Part shown: in pieces, positions 1 to 5,897 of the stretch | Layout of the letters: the number at the start of each line of letters is the position of its first letter | Numbering within the stretch: position 1 is the stretch's first letter | Source of the DNA: an uncultured Mollicutes bacterium | GTDB taxonomy: Bacteria; Bacillota_I; Bacilli_A; Acholeplasmatales; Anaeroplasmataceae | NCBI GenBank assembly: GCA_937905855.1 | Contig: CALCWU010000242.1 | Location: forward strand, 1 to 7,191 | DNA: 7,191 nt | Direction of reading: 5' to 3' | Program-made: the position numbers and the translations under genes | Notes under the pieces: model-generated | Databases searched by the model: none | What the model saw: the letters and a program-made list of their open reading frames with translations, nothing else | Told to the model about the DNA's origin: nothing

Positions 1-237
1 ATAATAGAGGCTTTAAGAAAGGTTTATACACCTAAAAATGTTAGTGCAAATATAACTATAAATGATTTATATGAGCTTGGTTTAATTGGAAATGTTAACT
101 CATTAATTATTCGTAATAAAATATCAGAAGAATTAAACATTGGAGCTCCTAATGCTAAGACATTTTTAAAACGAATTAATCTTTTTGGCATTACTCTAGA
201 TAAATTAAAAGAATTAACGAATAAATATACTATATAG
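1..237 (+). CDS. rnmV: Ribonuclease M5, C-terminal part (5' end outside window)
   Basis: The reading frame is open from base 1 and ends at TAG 235-237, giving the last 78 residues of a protein. RNase M5 matures 5S rRNA by cutting both strands of the precursor helix, with the help of ribosomal protein L18. The catalytic Toprim domain is upstream of the window. What is visible is the C-terminal region: an ITINDLYELGLIGN segment, then a conserved core reading NIGAPNAKTFLKRINLFGIT. From memory this matches the B. subtilis RnmV tail (EDLIHAGLIGG ... LKIGYTNGKQLQKRLQMF). In many Bacillota rnmV is followed by the rRNA methylase gene rsmA. Here transcription stops instead, because the stop codon is the first triplet of a terminator stem, and a convergent gene follows. 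Identification rests on recalled similarity of the C-terminal region only. Confidence 0.85.
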   Translation: MIEALRKVYTPKNVSANITINDLYELGLIGNVNSLIIRNKISEELNIGAPNAKTFLKRINLFGITLDKLKELTNKYTI

Positions 238-256
238 GCTATAAGCCTATTTTTTT
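235..256 (+). terminator. Rho-independent terminator of rnmV
   Basis: The stem TAGGCT (235-240) pairs with AGCCTA (244-249) around an ATA loop and is followed directly by a run of T (250-256). The rnmV stop codon TAG forms the first three bases of the stem. Confidence 0.8.
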
Positions 257-259
257 CTT

Positions 260-283
260 AAAAAAAAGAAGGCCGAAGCCTTC
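260..283 (-). terminator. Rho-independent terminator of the minus-strand membrane protein gene
   Basis: Read on the minus strand, GAAGGC-TTCG-GCCTTC (283 down to 268) forms a 6-bp stem with a stable TTCG tetraloop, followed by eight or so T (267 down to 260). It lies 18 bases past the stop of the 302-943 gene. It faces the rnmV terminator with almost no gap, so the two convergent genes are insulated from each other. Confidence 0.88.
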
Positions 284-301
284 ATTATTAAGCAAGCAAG
301 A

Positions 302-943
302 TTATTGTGAATTTTTATCACTCCAATATTCCTTAAATGAATATTCAATAAGATATTTTTTATCTGTTGCCTTACCATTTTTAGTTTGTGTATAGGTTAG
401 AAGAACATATGCCTTTGGTGTAACCTTCATTCCAAAGAAGAATGACTTAATAGGATATGATTTATCAATGCCAGTTACTAAAAGTGAAGCTTTAGTGAAA
501 GATGTTGGATCATCTTTGCCTTCTTCATGATCTGTTGAACTCCACCATTTATCGCTATCCTTTAGGGTAGTGCTACTTGATACGTTAGATGTATAGCCAA
601 CCCAATCAGCAGCCATCATCATTTTTAAATTAACGTTTGTAATTTTACCAACACCATCTTTTTTATCATAAGCAGTAGCTTGAAATTTAACTTGTTTTGA
701 ACTTGATGAAAAATATTCTGTACAGTAAAAATCAAATGTAAAATCAGTAATATCCTTAGCCTTTACAGCCTTATATTTAGTATCAGTAAATTCATCCTTA
801 AATGGTTTAACCTTATTTGCTGAATATTCAACACCAAACCAAATAAAAAATAATACGATAATAGTTAATAAAATTGTTGATATATATATTAGGTTTCTTG
901 GAACTTTTATTTTTTCTTTATTTTTCATGTTAACTTTACTCAT
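302..943 (-). CDS. Hypothetical membrane-anchored extracytoplasmic protein
   Basis: This is a 213-residue protein that I do not recognise. The N-terminus is basic (KNKEKIKVPR), followed by one hydrophobic segment at about residues 17-38, with no lipobox cysteine. The positive charges should keep the N-terminus inside and place residues of about 40-213 outside the cell. The exported part is rich in Ser, Thr, Lys and Asp, has several aromatic beta-like stretches (for example FTFDFYCTEYF, AYVLLTYTQT) and only one Cys, and resembles a small beta-rich surface domain. The frame is open back to a TTG at 956-958, but GAGG at 953-956 overlaps that TTG and lies 9 bases before ATG 943-941, so I take the ATG. 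The gene is monocistronic, convergent with rnmV and divergent from rny. No enzymatic motif is visible. Confidence 0.75.
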   Translation of the reverse strand: MSKVNMKNKEKIKVPRNLIYISTILLTIIVLFFIWFGVEYSANKVKPFKDEFTDTKYKAVKAKDITDFTFDFYCTEYFSSSSKQVKFQATAYDKKDGVGKITNVNLKMMMAADWVGYTSNVSSSTTLKDSDKWWSSTDHEEGKDDPTSFTKASLLVTGIDKSYPIKSFFFGMKVTPKAYVLLTYTQTKNGKATDKKYLIEYSFKEYWSDKNSQ

Positions 944-952
944 TGTGAAAAA

Positions 953-956
953 CCTC
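953..956 (-). promoter_or_regulatory. Shine-Dalgarno deciding the start of the minus-strand membrane protein
   Basis: GAGG on the minus strand (956 to 953) has a 9-base spacing to ATG 943-941. It overlaps the upstream in-frame TTG (958-956), which therefore cannot use it. The next ATG (928-926) has no ribosome binding site. Confidence 0.65.
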
Positions 957-969
957 AACTTTCTATAAT

Positions 970-998
970 ATTTTATCTTAAATTGTCTAAAAATTCAA
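970..998 (-). promoter_or_regulatory. Candidate promoter for the minus-strand membrane protein gene
   Basis: On the minus strand TTGAAT (998-993) is followed after exactly 17 bases by TAAAAT (975-970), a plausible sigma-A promoter giving a short leader of about 20 bases. A competing candidate lies further upstream: a perfect TTGACA (1048-1043) with TATTAT (1027-1022) at a short 15-base spacing. I cannot tell which is used. Confidence 0.4.
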
Positions 999-1048
999 TA
1001 TATAAAGATGATAATAATAAAATAATACCAAAATAAGGACTTTGTCAA

Positions 1049-1077
1049 TTGACTATTAGCTTTTTTTTTAGTATAAT
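1049..1077 (+). promoter_or_regulatory. Sigma-A-type promoter of rny
   Basis: TTGACT (-35, 1049-1054), a 17-base spacer and a perfect TATAAT (-10, 1072-1077) make a near-consensus housekeeping promoter. Transcription should start near 1084, leaving a leader of about 60 bases before the rny ATG. The -35 lies in the palindrome GTCAATTGAC (1044-1053), so a TTGACA also reads out on the other strand. Confidence 0.8.
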
Positions 1078-1136
1078 CAAAATATCGAATAGATTTTTTA
1101 AGGGATAAATATTCGAATATTAATTATTTAAACAAT

Positions 1137-1141
1137 GGAGG
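1137..1141 (+). promoter_or_regulatory. Shine-Dalgarno deciding the rny start
   Basis: GGAGG at 1137-1141 lies 5 bases before ATG 1147. An earlier in-frame ATG (1135-1137) overlaps the motif and has no site of its own, so the 1147 start is preferred. Confidence 0.75.
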
Positions 1142-1146
1142 AAACT

Positions 1147-2748
1147 ATGTTAGCGATGCTTGGTGCGACGGTTATTTTAAGCATAGTTATCGCTCTTTGT
1201 ACTTTAGTTATTGGTAGTTTAGTAGGTTATTTTGTCAGAATTAAAATTCACGAGAAATCTTTAGGTCAAACTAAAGCTTCTTCTGAAAAATTAATTGAAG
1301 ATGCAAAAATTGAGGCTCAAAAGCTTTTAGATGAAGCAGCAGCTCAAGCGGAAAAAACAAAAAAAGAATCTGTTTCTGAAAGAAATTTACTAAAGCAAGA
1401 GGCTGAACGTGATATTAAAGAAAGAAAAAGTGTTGTAGTAGAATTAGAGAACAAGTTAAATCAACGTGAGGATTCCCTAGATCGAAGAAGTGCTAATCTT
1501 GATAGACGTGAGGACTCTCTTAGTGCTAAGGAAAGCAAATTAGACGAAAAGAAAACTGAATTAGAACAACTAAATATCAAAGTCGATGAGGTATTAAAAC
1601 AACAAGAGGCTAAATTATGTGAAATTGCCAATCTTTCTAAAGAAGACGCAAGAAAGATTATTATGACAAAGGTGCGCGAGGATATGAGTAGTGAGATTGC
1701 TACTTATATTAAAGACGAGGAGGAGAAGGCAAAGGCTGAGGTTAAGGCTAAGAGTAAGAATATATTAGCTTTAGCTATTCAAAAATATGCCAGTGAAACT
1801 GTCAGTGAAACAACTGTAAGTACAGTTTCTCTTCCAGTTGATGAGATGAAGGGTAGAATAATTGGCCGTGAAGGTAGAAATATTCGTACGCTTGAATCTT
1901 TAACAGGTGTAGACTTAATTATTGATGATACTCCTGAGGCTGTAGTTTTATCAGGATTTGATCCTGTAAGACGTGAGATTGCTAAAAAATCTTTAGAGAT
2001 TCTTGTTAGTGATGGAAGAATTCACCCAGCAAGAATTGAGGAGGTTGTTGAGCGTTGTCGTAGCGAAGTTGAAATGGATATTCGTGAAAAGGGCGAAGAG
2101 GCTGTCTTTAAAACAGGTATTGGTAAAATCCATCCTGATTTAGTAAGATTAATTGGTCGTCTTTATTACAGAACAAGCTTTGGTCAAAATGTATTAAGCC
2201 ATAGTATTGAAACTGCTATGATAGCTGGTAAGCTTGCAGCGGAAATTGGTGAAAATGAAATTTTAGCAAGAAGAGCAGGATTACTTCATGATATCGGTAA
2301 GGCTGTAGACCATGAGGTTGAGGGTAGCCATGTTGAGATTGGTGTTGAACTTGCTAATAAGTATCATGAACCAAAAGAGGTTATTGATGCAATTGCCTCT
2401 CACCATGAGGATGTAGCGCCAAAAACTATTATTGCAGTACTTGTTGCAGCAGCAGATGCTTTAAGCTCAGCAAGACCTGGAGCTAGAAGCGACAGCTTAG
2501 AAAATTATGTTAAACGTCTTGAAGCACTTGAGGAAATTTCTAATAGTGTTAAGGGTGTTCAATCATCATTTGCTGTTCAAGCAGGACGTGAGGTTCGTGT
2601 AATTGTTAATCCAGATCAAATCGATGATTTAGAGGTTATCAATGTTGCTCGTCAAATTAAAGAGCAAATTGAAGAAAAGCTATCTTATCCAGGAACTATT
2701 AAGGTTACAGTTATAAGAGAGATGCGTGCTGTTGATGTAGCTAAATAA
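1147..2748 (+). CDS. rny: Ribonuclease Y (membrane-bound endoribonuclease)
   Basis: RNase Y starts mRNA decay in Bacillota by endonucleolytic cleavage at the membrane. From ATG 1147 the product has 533 residues, close to the roughly 520 usual for the family. The layout is complete: a transmembrane segment at about 5-30, a long charged coiled coil at about 35-200 (many Lys/Glu, repeated RREDSL units), a KH RNA-binding domain with the GxxG-type motif GRIIGREGRN at 236-245, and an HD domain with H352 (SHSIE), the H382-D383 pair (LLHDIGK), H389, H419-H420 and D437. The C-terminal region ends with VTVIREMRAVDVAK. A strong promoter drives the gene and a hairpin with a T-run follows its stop. ymdB comes next, as in B. 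subtilis. The YmcA-like gene encoded further down is a family known to steer RNase Y. Confidence 0.97.
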   Translation: MLAMLGATVILSIVIALCTLVIGSLVGYFVRIKIHEKSLGQTKASSEKLIEDAKIEAQKLLDEAAAQAEKTKKESVSERNLLKQEAERDIKERKSVVVELENKLNQREDSLDRRSANLDRREDSLSAKESKLDEKKTELEQLNIKVDEVLKQQEAKLCEIANLSKEDARKIIMTKVREDMSSEIATYIKDEEEKAKAEVKAKSKNILALAIQKYASETVSETTVSTVSLPVDEMKGRIIGREGRNIRTLESLTGVDLIIDDTPEAVVLSGFDPVRREIAKKSLEILVSDGRIHPARIEEVVERCRSEVEMDIREKGEEAVFKTGIGKIHPDLVRLIGRLYYRTSFGQNVLSHSIETAMIAGKLAAEIGENEILARRAGLLHDIGKAVDHEVEGSHVEIGVELANKYHEPKEVIDAIASHHEDVAPKTIIAVLVAAADALSSARPGARSDSLENYVKRLEALEEISNSVKGVQSSFAVQAGREVRVIVNPDQIDDLEVINVARQIKEQIEEKLSYPGTIKVTVIREMRAVDVAK

Positions 2749-2776
2749 AGATATTCAATTTGAATATCTTTTTTTT
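2747..2776 (+). terminator. Terminator-like hairpin between rny and ymdB
   Basis: AAGATATTC (2748-2756) pairs with GAATATCTT (2762-2770) around AATTT, followed by TTTTTT (2771-2776). The stem is AU-rich, so termination may be partial. No promoter is visible before ymdB, so ymdB and spoVS probably depend on read-through. The stem may instead act as a 3' stabiliser or processing site. Confidence 0.65.
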
Positions 2777-2793
2777 CTAAAGAGGAGGAAATT

Positions 2794-3549
2794 ATGCGTA
2801 TTTTGTTTTTAGGAGATATTTATGGCGAAAAAGCTATTGATGTTTTAGCTAATGAATTGCCAAAAATTAAAAATGACTATAAAATTAATATTGTTTTAGC
2901 CAATGCCGAAAATGCTTATCGTGGAAGAGGATTGTCCAAAGAAAATTATGATAAGCTAATGAAAATGCAAATTAGTATGCTAACGCTTGGAAATCATGCT
3001 TTTTCTAATTCAAAAATTAAAGATTTTATTAATGATGCAAATATTGTAAGACCAGCTAATTTTACAACTAATTATGGTGTTGGCTACAAAGAACTTAGAT
3101 ATAATGATAAGAAACTTATTATTGTTAATATGCTTGGCAGAATTTTTAATGATATGGCCTTGGATTGCCCATTTAAGACAATGGATAATATTTTAAAAAA
3201 TACTAGTGCTGATTATTATATTGTTGATTTTCATGGTGATGCAACTAGTGAAAAATTAGCGTTTGCTTTTAATTATAGTGAAAAGCTAGCAGCTGTTGTT
3301 GGTACACATACCCATGTTCAAACTGCTGATGAAAGATTAATTAATAATATGCTATATATATCTGATGTTGGTATGTGTGGACCAAGAGATGGAATAATTG
3401 GCTCATCAAGAGAGCAAATCATTGAACGCTTTAAAACAGGAATTTATACTCCGGCTTCAGTTATGGATGGTATAACGCAAATTAATGCTGTTGTTATAGA
3501 TTTAAATAATATCAAAAACAAAATTGAAAGAATTCATTTGGAGTTTTAA
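2794..3549 (+). CDS. ymdB: YmdB-family metallophosphoesterase (TIGR00282 type)
   Basis: YmdB is a dinuclear metal phosphodiesterase that in B. subtilis hydrolyses 2',3'- and 3',5'-cyclic nucleotides and affects biofilm and sporulation choices. This copy has 251 residues, near the family's length of about 260. The expected metal ligands are all present in order: D8 (FLGDIYG), E39-N40 (NAENA), N67-H68 (TLGNHAF), H147 (DFHGDATSEK), H172 and H174 (VGTHTHVQTAD), then SDVGMCGPRDGIIG. The usual GNHTW is GNHAF and DFHAEATSEK is DFHGDATSEK here, both outside the metal ligands. The start is set by AGAGGAGG (2780s) 6 bases before ATG 2794. It sits between rny and spoVS, as in B. subtilis, and is probably expressed from the rny promoter by read-through. 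Confidence 0.93.
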   Translation: MRILFLGDIYGEKAIDVLANELPKIKNDYKINIVLANAENAYRGRGLSKENYDKLMKMQISMLTLGNHAFSNSKIKDFINDANIVRPANFTTNYGVGYKELRYNDKKLIIVNMLGRIFNDMALDCPFKTMDNILKNTSADYYIVDFHGDATSEKLAFAFNYSEKLAAVVGTHTHVQTADERLINNMLYISDVGMCGPRDGIIGSSREQIIERFKTGIYTPASVMDGITQINAVVIDLNNIKNKIERIHLEF

Positions 3550-3568
3550 CATATTTGTTTTTTTAACT

Positions 3569-3599
3569 CATATAATTATGCTAGGAGGATAATTATATG
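3569..3599 (+). promoter_or_regulatory. Inverted repeat enclosing the spoVS ribosome binding site
   Basis: CATATAATTAT (3569-3579) is a perfect 11-bp reverse complement of ATAATTATATG (3589-3599). The 9-base loop GCTAGGAGG (3580-3588) contains the full AGGAGG Shine-Dalgarno, and the 3' arm ends with the spoVS ATG (3597-3599). In the mRNA this would fold into a hairpin with the anti-Shine-Dalgarno target in the loop and the start codon in the stem. The arm also contains TATAAT (3571-3576), with TTAACA 19 bases upstream (3546-3551), so a weak internal promoter is an alternative reading. Confidence 0.55.
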
Positions 3600-3857
3600 G
3601 AAATTTTAAAAGTATCATCAAAATCAAAGCCGTCAAGTGTTGCGGGAGCACTAGCAAATGCCTTTAGAAATCAAAATGTTGTGGAAATTCAAGCAGTTGG
3701 TGCAGGGGCCTTGAATCAGGCAGTTAAGGCAATTGCAATAGGTAGAGGGTATGTAGCTCCTACAGGAAAGGATTTAATAGTAATCCCCGCTTTTTCGGAT
3801 ATTTTGATTGATGGTAATCTTAAAACAGCTATTAAACTAATTGTTAAAGCAATTTAA
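3597..3857 (+). CDS. spoVS: Stage V sporulation protein S (SpoVS, Alba-like)
   Basis: The product has 86 residues, the same length as B. subtilis SpoVS, and shares its hallmark segments: MEILKVSSKSKPSSVAGALA at the start, then EIQAVGAGALNQAVKAIAI, GRGYVAPTGKDL, VIPAFSDI and IDGNLKTAIKLIV. SpoVS is a small Alba/Sac10b-fold protein. In B. subtilis its loss arrests spore coat/cortex development at stage V, but close homologues also occur in bacteria that do not sporulate, so its presence does not prove sporulation. AGGAGG (3583-3588) lies 8 bases before the ATG, within an unusual inverted repeat. A terminator follows 11 bases after the stop, closing the rny-ymdB-spoVS unit. Confidence 0.95.
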   Translation: MEILKVSSKSKPSSVAGALANAFRNQNVVEIQAVGAGALNQAVKAIAIGRGYVAPTGKDLIVIPAFSDILIDGNLKTAIKLIVKAI

Positions 3858-3868
3858 AAAAATGAATG

Positions 3869-3898
3869 AAATGGTATCACAGGTACCATTTTTCTTTT
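3869..3898 (+). terminator. Terminator after spoVS
   Basis: AAATGGTA (3869-3876) pairs with TACCATTT (3884-3891) around TCACAGG, followed by a T-rich tract (TTCTTTT to 3898). It separates the rny-ymdB-spoVS unit from miaB. Confidence 0.8.
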
Positions 3899-3904
3899 AT
3901 ACTC

Positions 3905-3933
3905 TTTATTTATTTCAAAAAATGTTGTATAAT
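3905..3933 (+). promoter_or_regulatory. Candidate promoter of miaB-ymcA
   Basis: A perfect TATAAT (3928-3933) lies 20 bases before the miaB ATG. Seventeen bases upstream is TTTATT (3905-3910), a poor -35. A transcript would begin near 3940, immediately before the GGTGAT ribosome binding site, giving a very short leader. The -10 is convincing and the -35 is not. Confidence 0.55.
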
Positions 3934-3952
3934 ATCAAAAGGTGATAAATTA

Positions 3953-5383
3953 ATGAAGAATATTAAATTAGCAATGCCAAATTTTAAAGAGGCAAGAATG
4001 CGTTTAAAAGAGGTTCCTACCATCGAATATGAGATGAAGGATGAATATAAAAAATTAGGTATTGGCAAAACATATCATGTTTTTACTTATGGCTGTCAAG
4101 GTAATGAGGCTGATAGTGAGGTCATAAGTGGTATCTTGGAGCAAATGGGCTATAAGCGTGGCGATGATCCTTATACCTGTGATGTAGTTTTATTAAATAC
4201 CTGTGCTATAAGAGAAAATGCTGAAAATAGAATTTGGGGTGTTTTAGGTAACCTTAAGGGTGCAAAGCGTGAAAATCCTGATATGCTAATTGGTATTTGT
4301 GGCTGTATGCCTCAAGAGGAGAATGCTACAAAAAGATTACTTGAAACCTATAGCTTTGTTGATTTAATTTTTGGTACACATAATATAAATTCACTTCCTA
4401 AGCTTATTTATCAGGCTTATTTGTCTAAAGCAAAGGTTGTTGAGGTTATTTCTGGTGAGGGTAGTATTTTAGAGCATGCACCTAAAATTAGAGAATCTCA
4501 TCATAAGGCTTGGGTAAATATTATGTATGGCTGTGATGAGTTTTGTACCTATTGTATTGTTCCTTATACTAGAGGCAAGGAGCGTTCACGTTCTAAGGAT
4601 GAGATTATTGCTGAGGTTAAGGAATTAGTTTTGAATGGTTATAAAGAGGTTACTCTTTTAGGTCAAAATGTTAATGCTTATGGTAAGGATTTAGGTTCTG
4701 ACTATACTTTTGGTGATTTATTGTATGATTTAGATAAAACCGGAATTGAAAGAATTAGATATACAACATCACATCCTCGTGATTTAGATATGAAAACAAT
4801 AATGGCTATGGCTGAATGTAAGAGTGTAATGCCTCAGCTTCATTTACCAGTTCAATCTGGCGATAACGAGATTTTAAAGAAAATGAATCGTAAATATACC
4901 TACGAGGAATATATGCAAAAAATAGAAGCTCTAAAAAAGGCAGTACCAGGAATTTCTATTACAACAGATATAATCGTTGGCTTCCCAAATGAAACTGAAG
5001 AACAATTTCAAAATACTTTAAAGCTTGTTAGAAATGTTGGATATGAAGGGGCATTTACCTTTATTTATTCTAAACGTGAGGGCACTCCAGCAGCAAAAAT
5101 GGAGGATAGCATCTCTGATGAAGAAAAAAGAGATCGACTTCATCGTTTAAATGAGCTTGTTAATGCTGGCTACTTAAAGGGTAATCAAAGATTTTTAAAT
5201 AAAGAGGTTCTTGTTTTAGTTGATGGTGAAAGTAAGAATGGTGAAGGTATGATGTGTGGCTATTCTGAGCATTTAAAGCTAACTCATTTTAAATCAAATG
5301 ATTTATCATTAATTGGTAAAATTGTAAAGGTAAGAGTTACAGAGGCTAAAACTTGGTTCTTAATTGGTGAACTTTGTGAGTGA
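3953..5383 (+). CDS. miaB: tRNA-2-methylthio-N6-dimethylallyladenosine synthase MiaB
   Basis: MiaB is a radical-SAM methylthiotransferase that converts i6A37 to ms2i6A37 in tRNAs reading UNN codons, using two [4Fe-4S] clusters. The product has 476 residues from ATG 3953. The N-terminal methylthiotransferase domain carries the three cluster cysteines C48 (TYGCQGNEADSE), C84 (NTCAIRENAENR) and C118 (GICGCMPQ). The radical-SAM motif CDEFCTYC supplies C194, C198 and C201, followed by IVPYTRGKERSR. Later motifs include LGQNVNAYG, TTSHPRD, LPVQSGDN, MNRKYTYEEY and TDIIVGFPNET. Residues of about 411-476 are the TRAM RNA-binding domain. The start is set by GGTGAT (3941-3946), 6 bases before the ATG. 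The frame runs open further upstream, but that extension crosses the spoVS terminator. The gene overlaps ymcA by 8 bases. Confidence 0.96.
   Translation: MKNIKLAMPNFKEARMRLKEVPTIEYEMKDEYKKLGIGKTYHVFTYGCQGNEADSEVISGILEQMGYKRGDDPYTCDVVLLNTCAIRENAENRIWGVLGNLKGAKRENPDMLIGICGCMPQEENATKRLLETYSFVDLIFGTHNINSLPKLIYQAYLSKAKVVEVISGEGSILEHAPKIRESHHKAWVNIMYGCDEFCTYCIVPYTRGKERSRSKDEIIAEVKELVLNGYKEVTLLGQNVNAYGKDLGSDYTFGDLLYDLDKTGIERIRYTTSHPRDLDMKTIMAMAECKSVMPQLHLPVQSGDNEILKKMNRKYTYEEYMQKIEALKKAVPGISITTDIIVGFPNETEEQFQNTLKLVRNVGYEGAFTFIYSKREGTPAAKMEDSISDEEKRDRLHRLNELVNAGYLKGNQRFLNKEVLVLVDGESKNGEGMMCGYSEHLKLTHFKSNDLSLIGKIVKVRVTEAKTWFLIGELCE
5366..5370 (+). promoter_or_regulatory. Shine-Dalgarno deciding the ymcA start, inside miaB
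   Basis: GGTGA (5366-5370) lies 5 bases before GTG 5376, within the last codons of miaB. It favours GTG 5376 over the in-frame TTG 5364 and GTG 5367, which precede or overlap it. Confidence 0.5.
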
Positions 5384-5708
5384 TCCTAAAAGAGATTTAA
5401 TCGAAGCATTTACTAATGAGGAAGAGGTTAAAAGAATTCACGACCTTGAAAAAATAATTGATAATGATGAAGACTTAAATATGCGCTTTGAGGATATTAA
5501 AAAGCTTCAAAGAAAAATGGTTTTGGCTAAATCAAAGGGAGAATTAAAGGCTTATAAGGAGTATAAAGAGCTTTATAATGACAAGCTTTCTAGCTTTAAT
5601 GATTTACCAATTGTGAGTGAATATTTTGATTTGTTAGAAGAGGTTGATTTAGTTTTAGTAAATGTTTCAAAAACTATTGAAGAGGAAATTAATAAAAAAA
5701 TATTATAG
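5376..5708 (+). CDS. ymcA: YmcA-like protein of the YlbF/YmcA family (RNase Y-associated)
   Basis: The protein has 110 residues (from GTG 5376), is almost all helical and highly charged, and has no membrane segment. The C-terminal block LPIVSEYFDLLEEVDLVLVN resembles the recalled B. subtilis YmcA IPVIQEFRDSQMEVNDLLQL, and the gene directly follows miaB as ymcA does there. In B. subtilis YmcA, YlbF and YaaT form the Y-complex, which binds RNase Y and directs maturation of certain operon mRNAs; it also affects competence, biofilm and sporulation. The reading frame ends at KTIEEEINKKIL and has no cysteine at all, whereas B. subtilis YmcA/YlbF have Cys-containing tails linked to Fe-S clusters. 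The start overlaps the miaB stop by 8 bases, so translation is probably coupled. A generic YlbF-family call is the fallback. Confidence 0.78.
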   Translation: MSDPKRDLIEAFTNEEEVKRIHDLEKIIDNDEDLNMRFEDIKKLQRKMVLAKSKGELKAYKEYKELYNDKLSSFNDLPIVSEYFDLLEEVDLVLVNVSKTIEEEINKKIL

Positions 5709-5739
5709 AGATAGGCTTATTAGGGCTTATCTTTTTTTT
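5709..5739 (+). terminator. Terminator of miaB-ymcA
   Basis: AGATAGGC (5709-5716) pairs with GCTTATCT (5725-5732), with one G-U wobble, around TTATTAGG, and is followed by a T-run to 5739. It begins one base after the ymcA stop codon. Confidence 0.85.
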
Positions 5740-5751
5740 ACATTAATTGAG

Positions 5752-5799
5752 AAAAATAGCGAAAAAACGATTAATTTGGCAAAAAAAGTTAAAAAATTT
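5752..5799. other. Helically phased A-tracts upstream of the regulator pair
   Basis: Five A/T-tracts occur at near-helical spacing: A5 centred at about 5754, A6 at 5764.5, AATTT at about 5775, A7 at 5784, and A6T3 with its A part at 5793.5. Spacing is about 9.5-10.5 bases each time. Such phasing is known to produce intrinsically curved DNA. It lies between the ymcA terminator and the XRE gene. Confidence 0.5.
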
Positions 5800-5897
5800 A
5801 GCAAATATGATGTTAACGTCGTGGTGTTTATTTTTTAGTGTTAGATAATTAGTATGGTGATGACACTTGAGCAAGCTGGTTTGCAGGGCGGAAGAAC

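Noticed and set aside
3866..3952. N-terminal extension of miaB by 29 codons
   Set aside because: It would start within the spoVS terminator and cross the miaB promoter and Shine-Dalgarno. ATG 3953 with GGTGAT fits far better.
5381..5389. Possible use of TGA as Trp (code 4), since the only TGA stop (miaB) is followed by TAA two codons later
   Set aside because: No gene contains an internal TGA, Trp codons checked are TGG, and the protein already ends at the normal TRAM-domain end.
5776..5811. TTGGCA and TATGAT as a promoter for the XRE gene
   Set aside because: The spacing is 24 bases, which is too long for sigma-A. No alternative pair with proper spacing was found.
5837..5867. GTGTTA ... 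TGACAC inverted arms as an operator or leader hairpin before the XRE gene
   Set aside because: The arms are only 5 Watson-Crick pairs plus a wobble and one more pair across a 17-base loop, which is too weak to call in AT-rich sequence.
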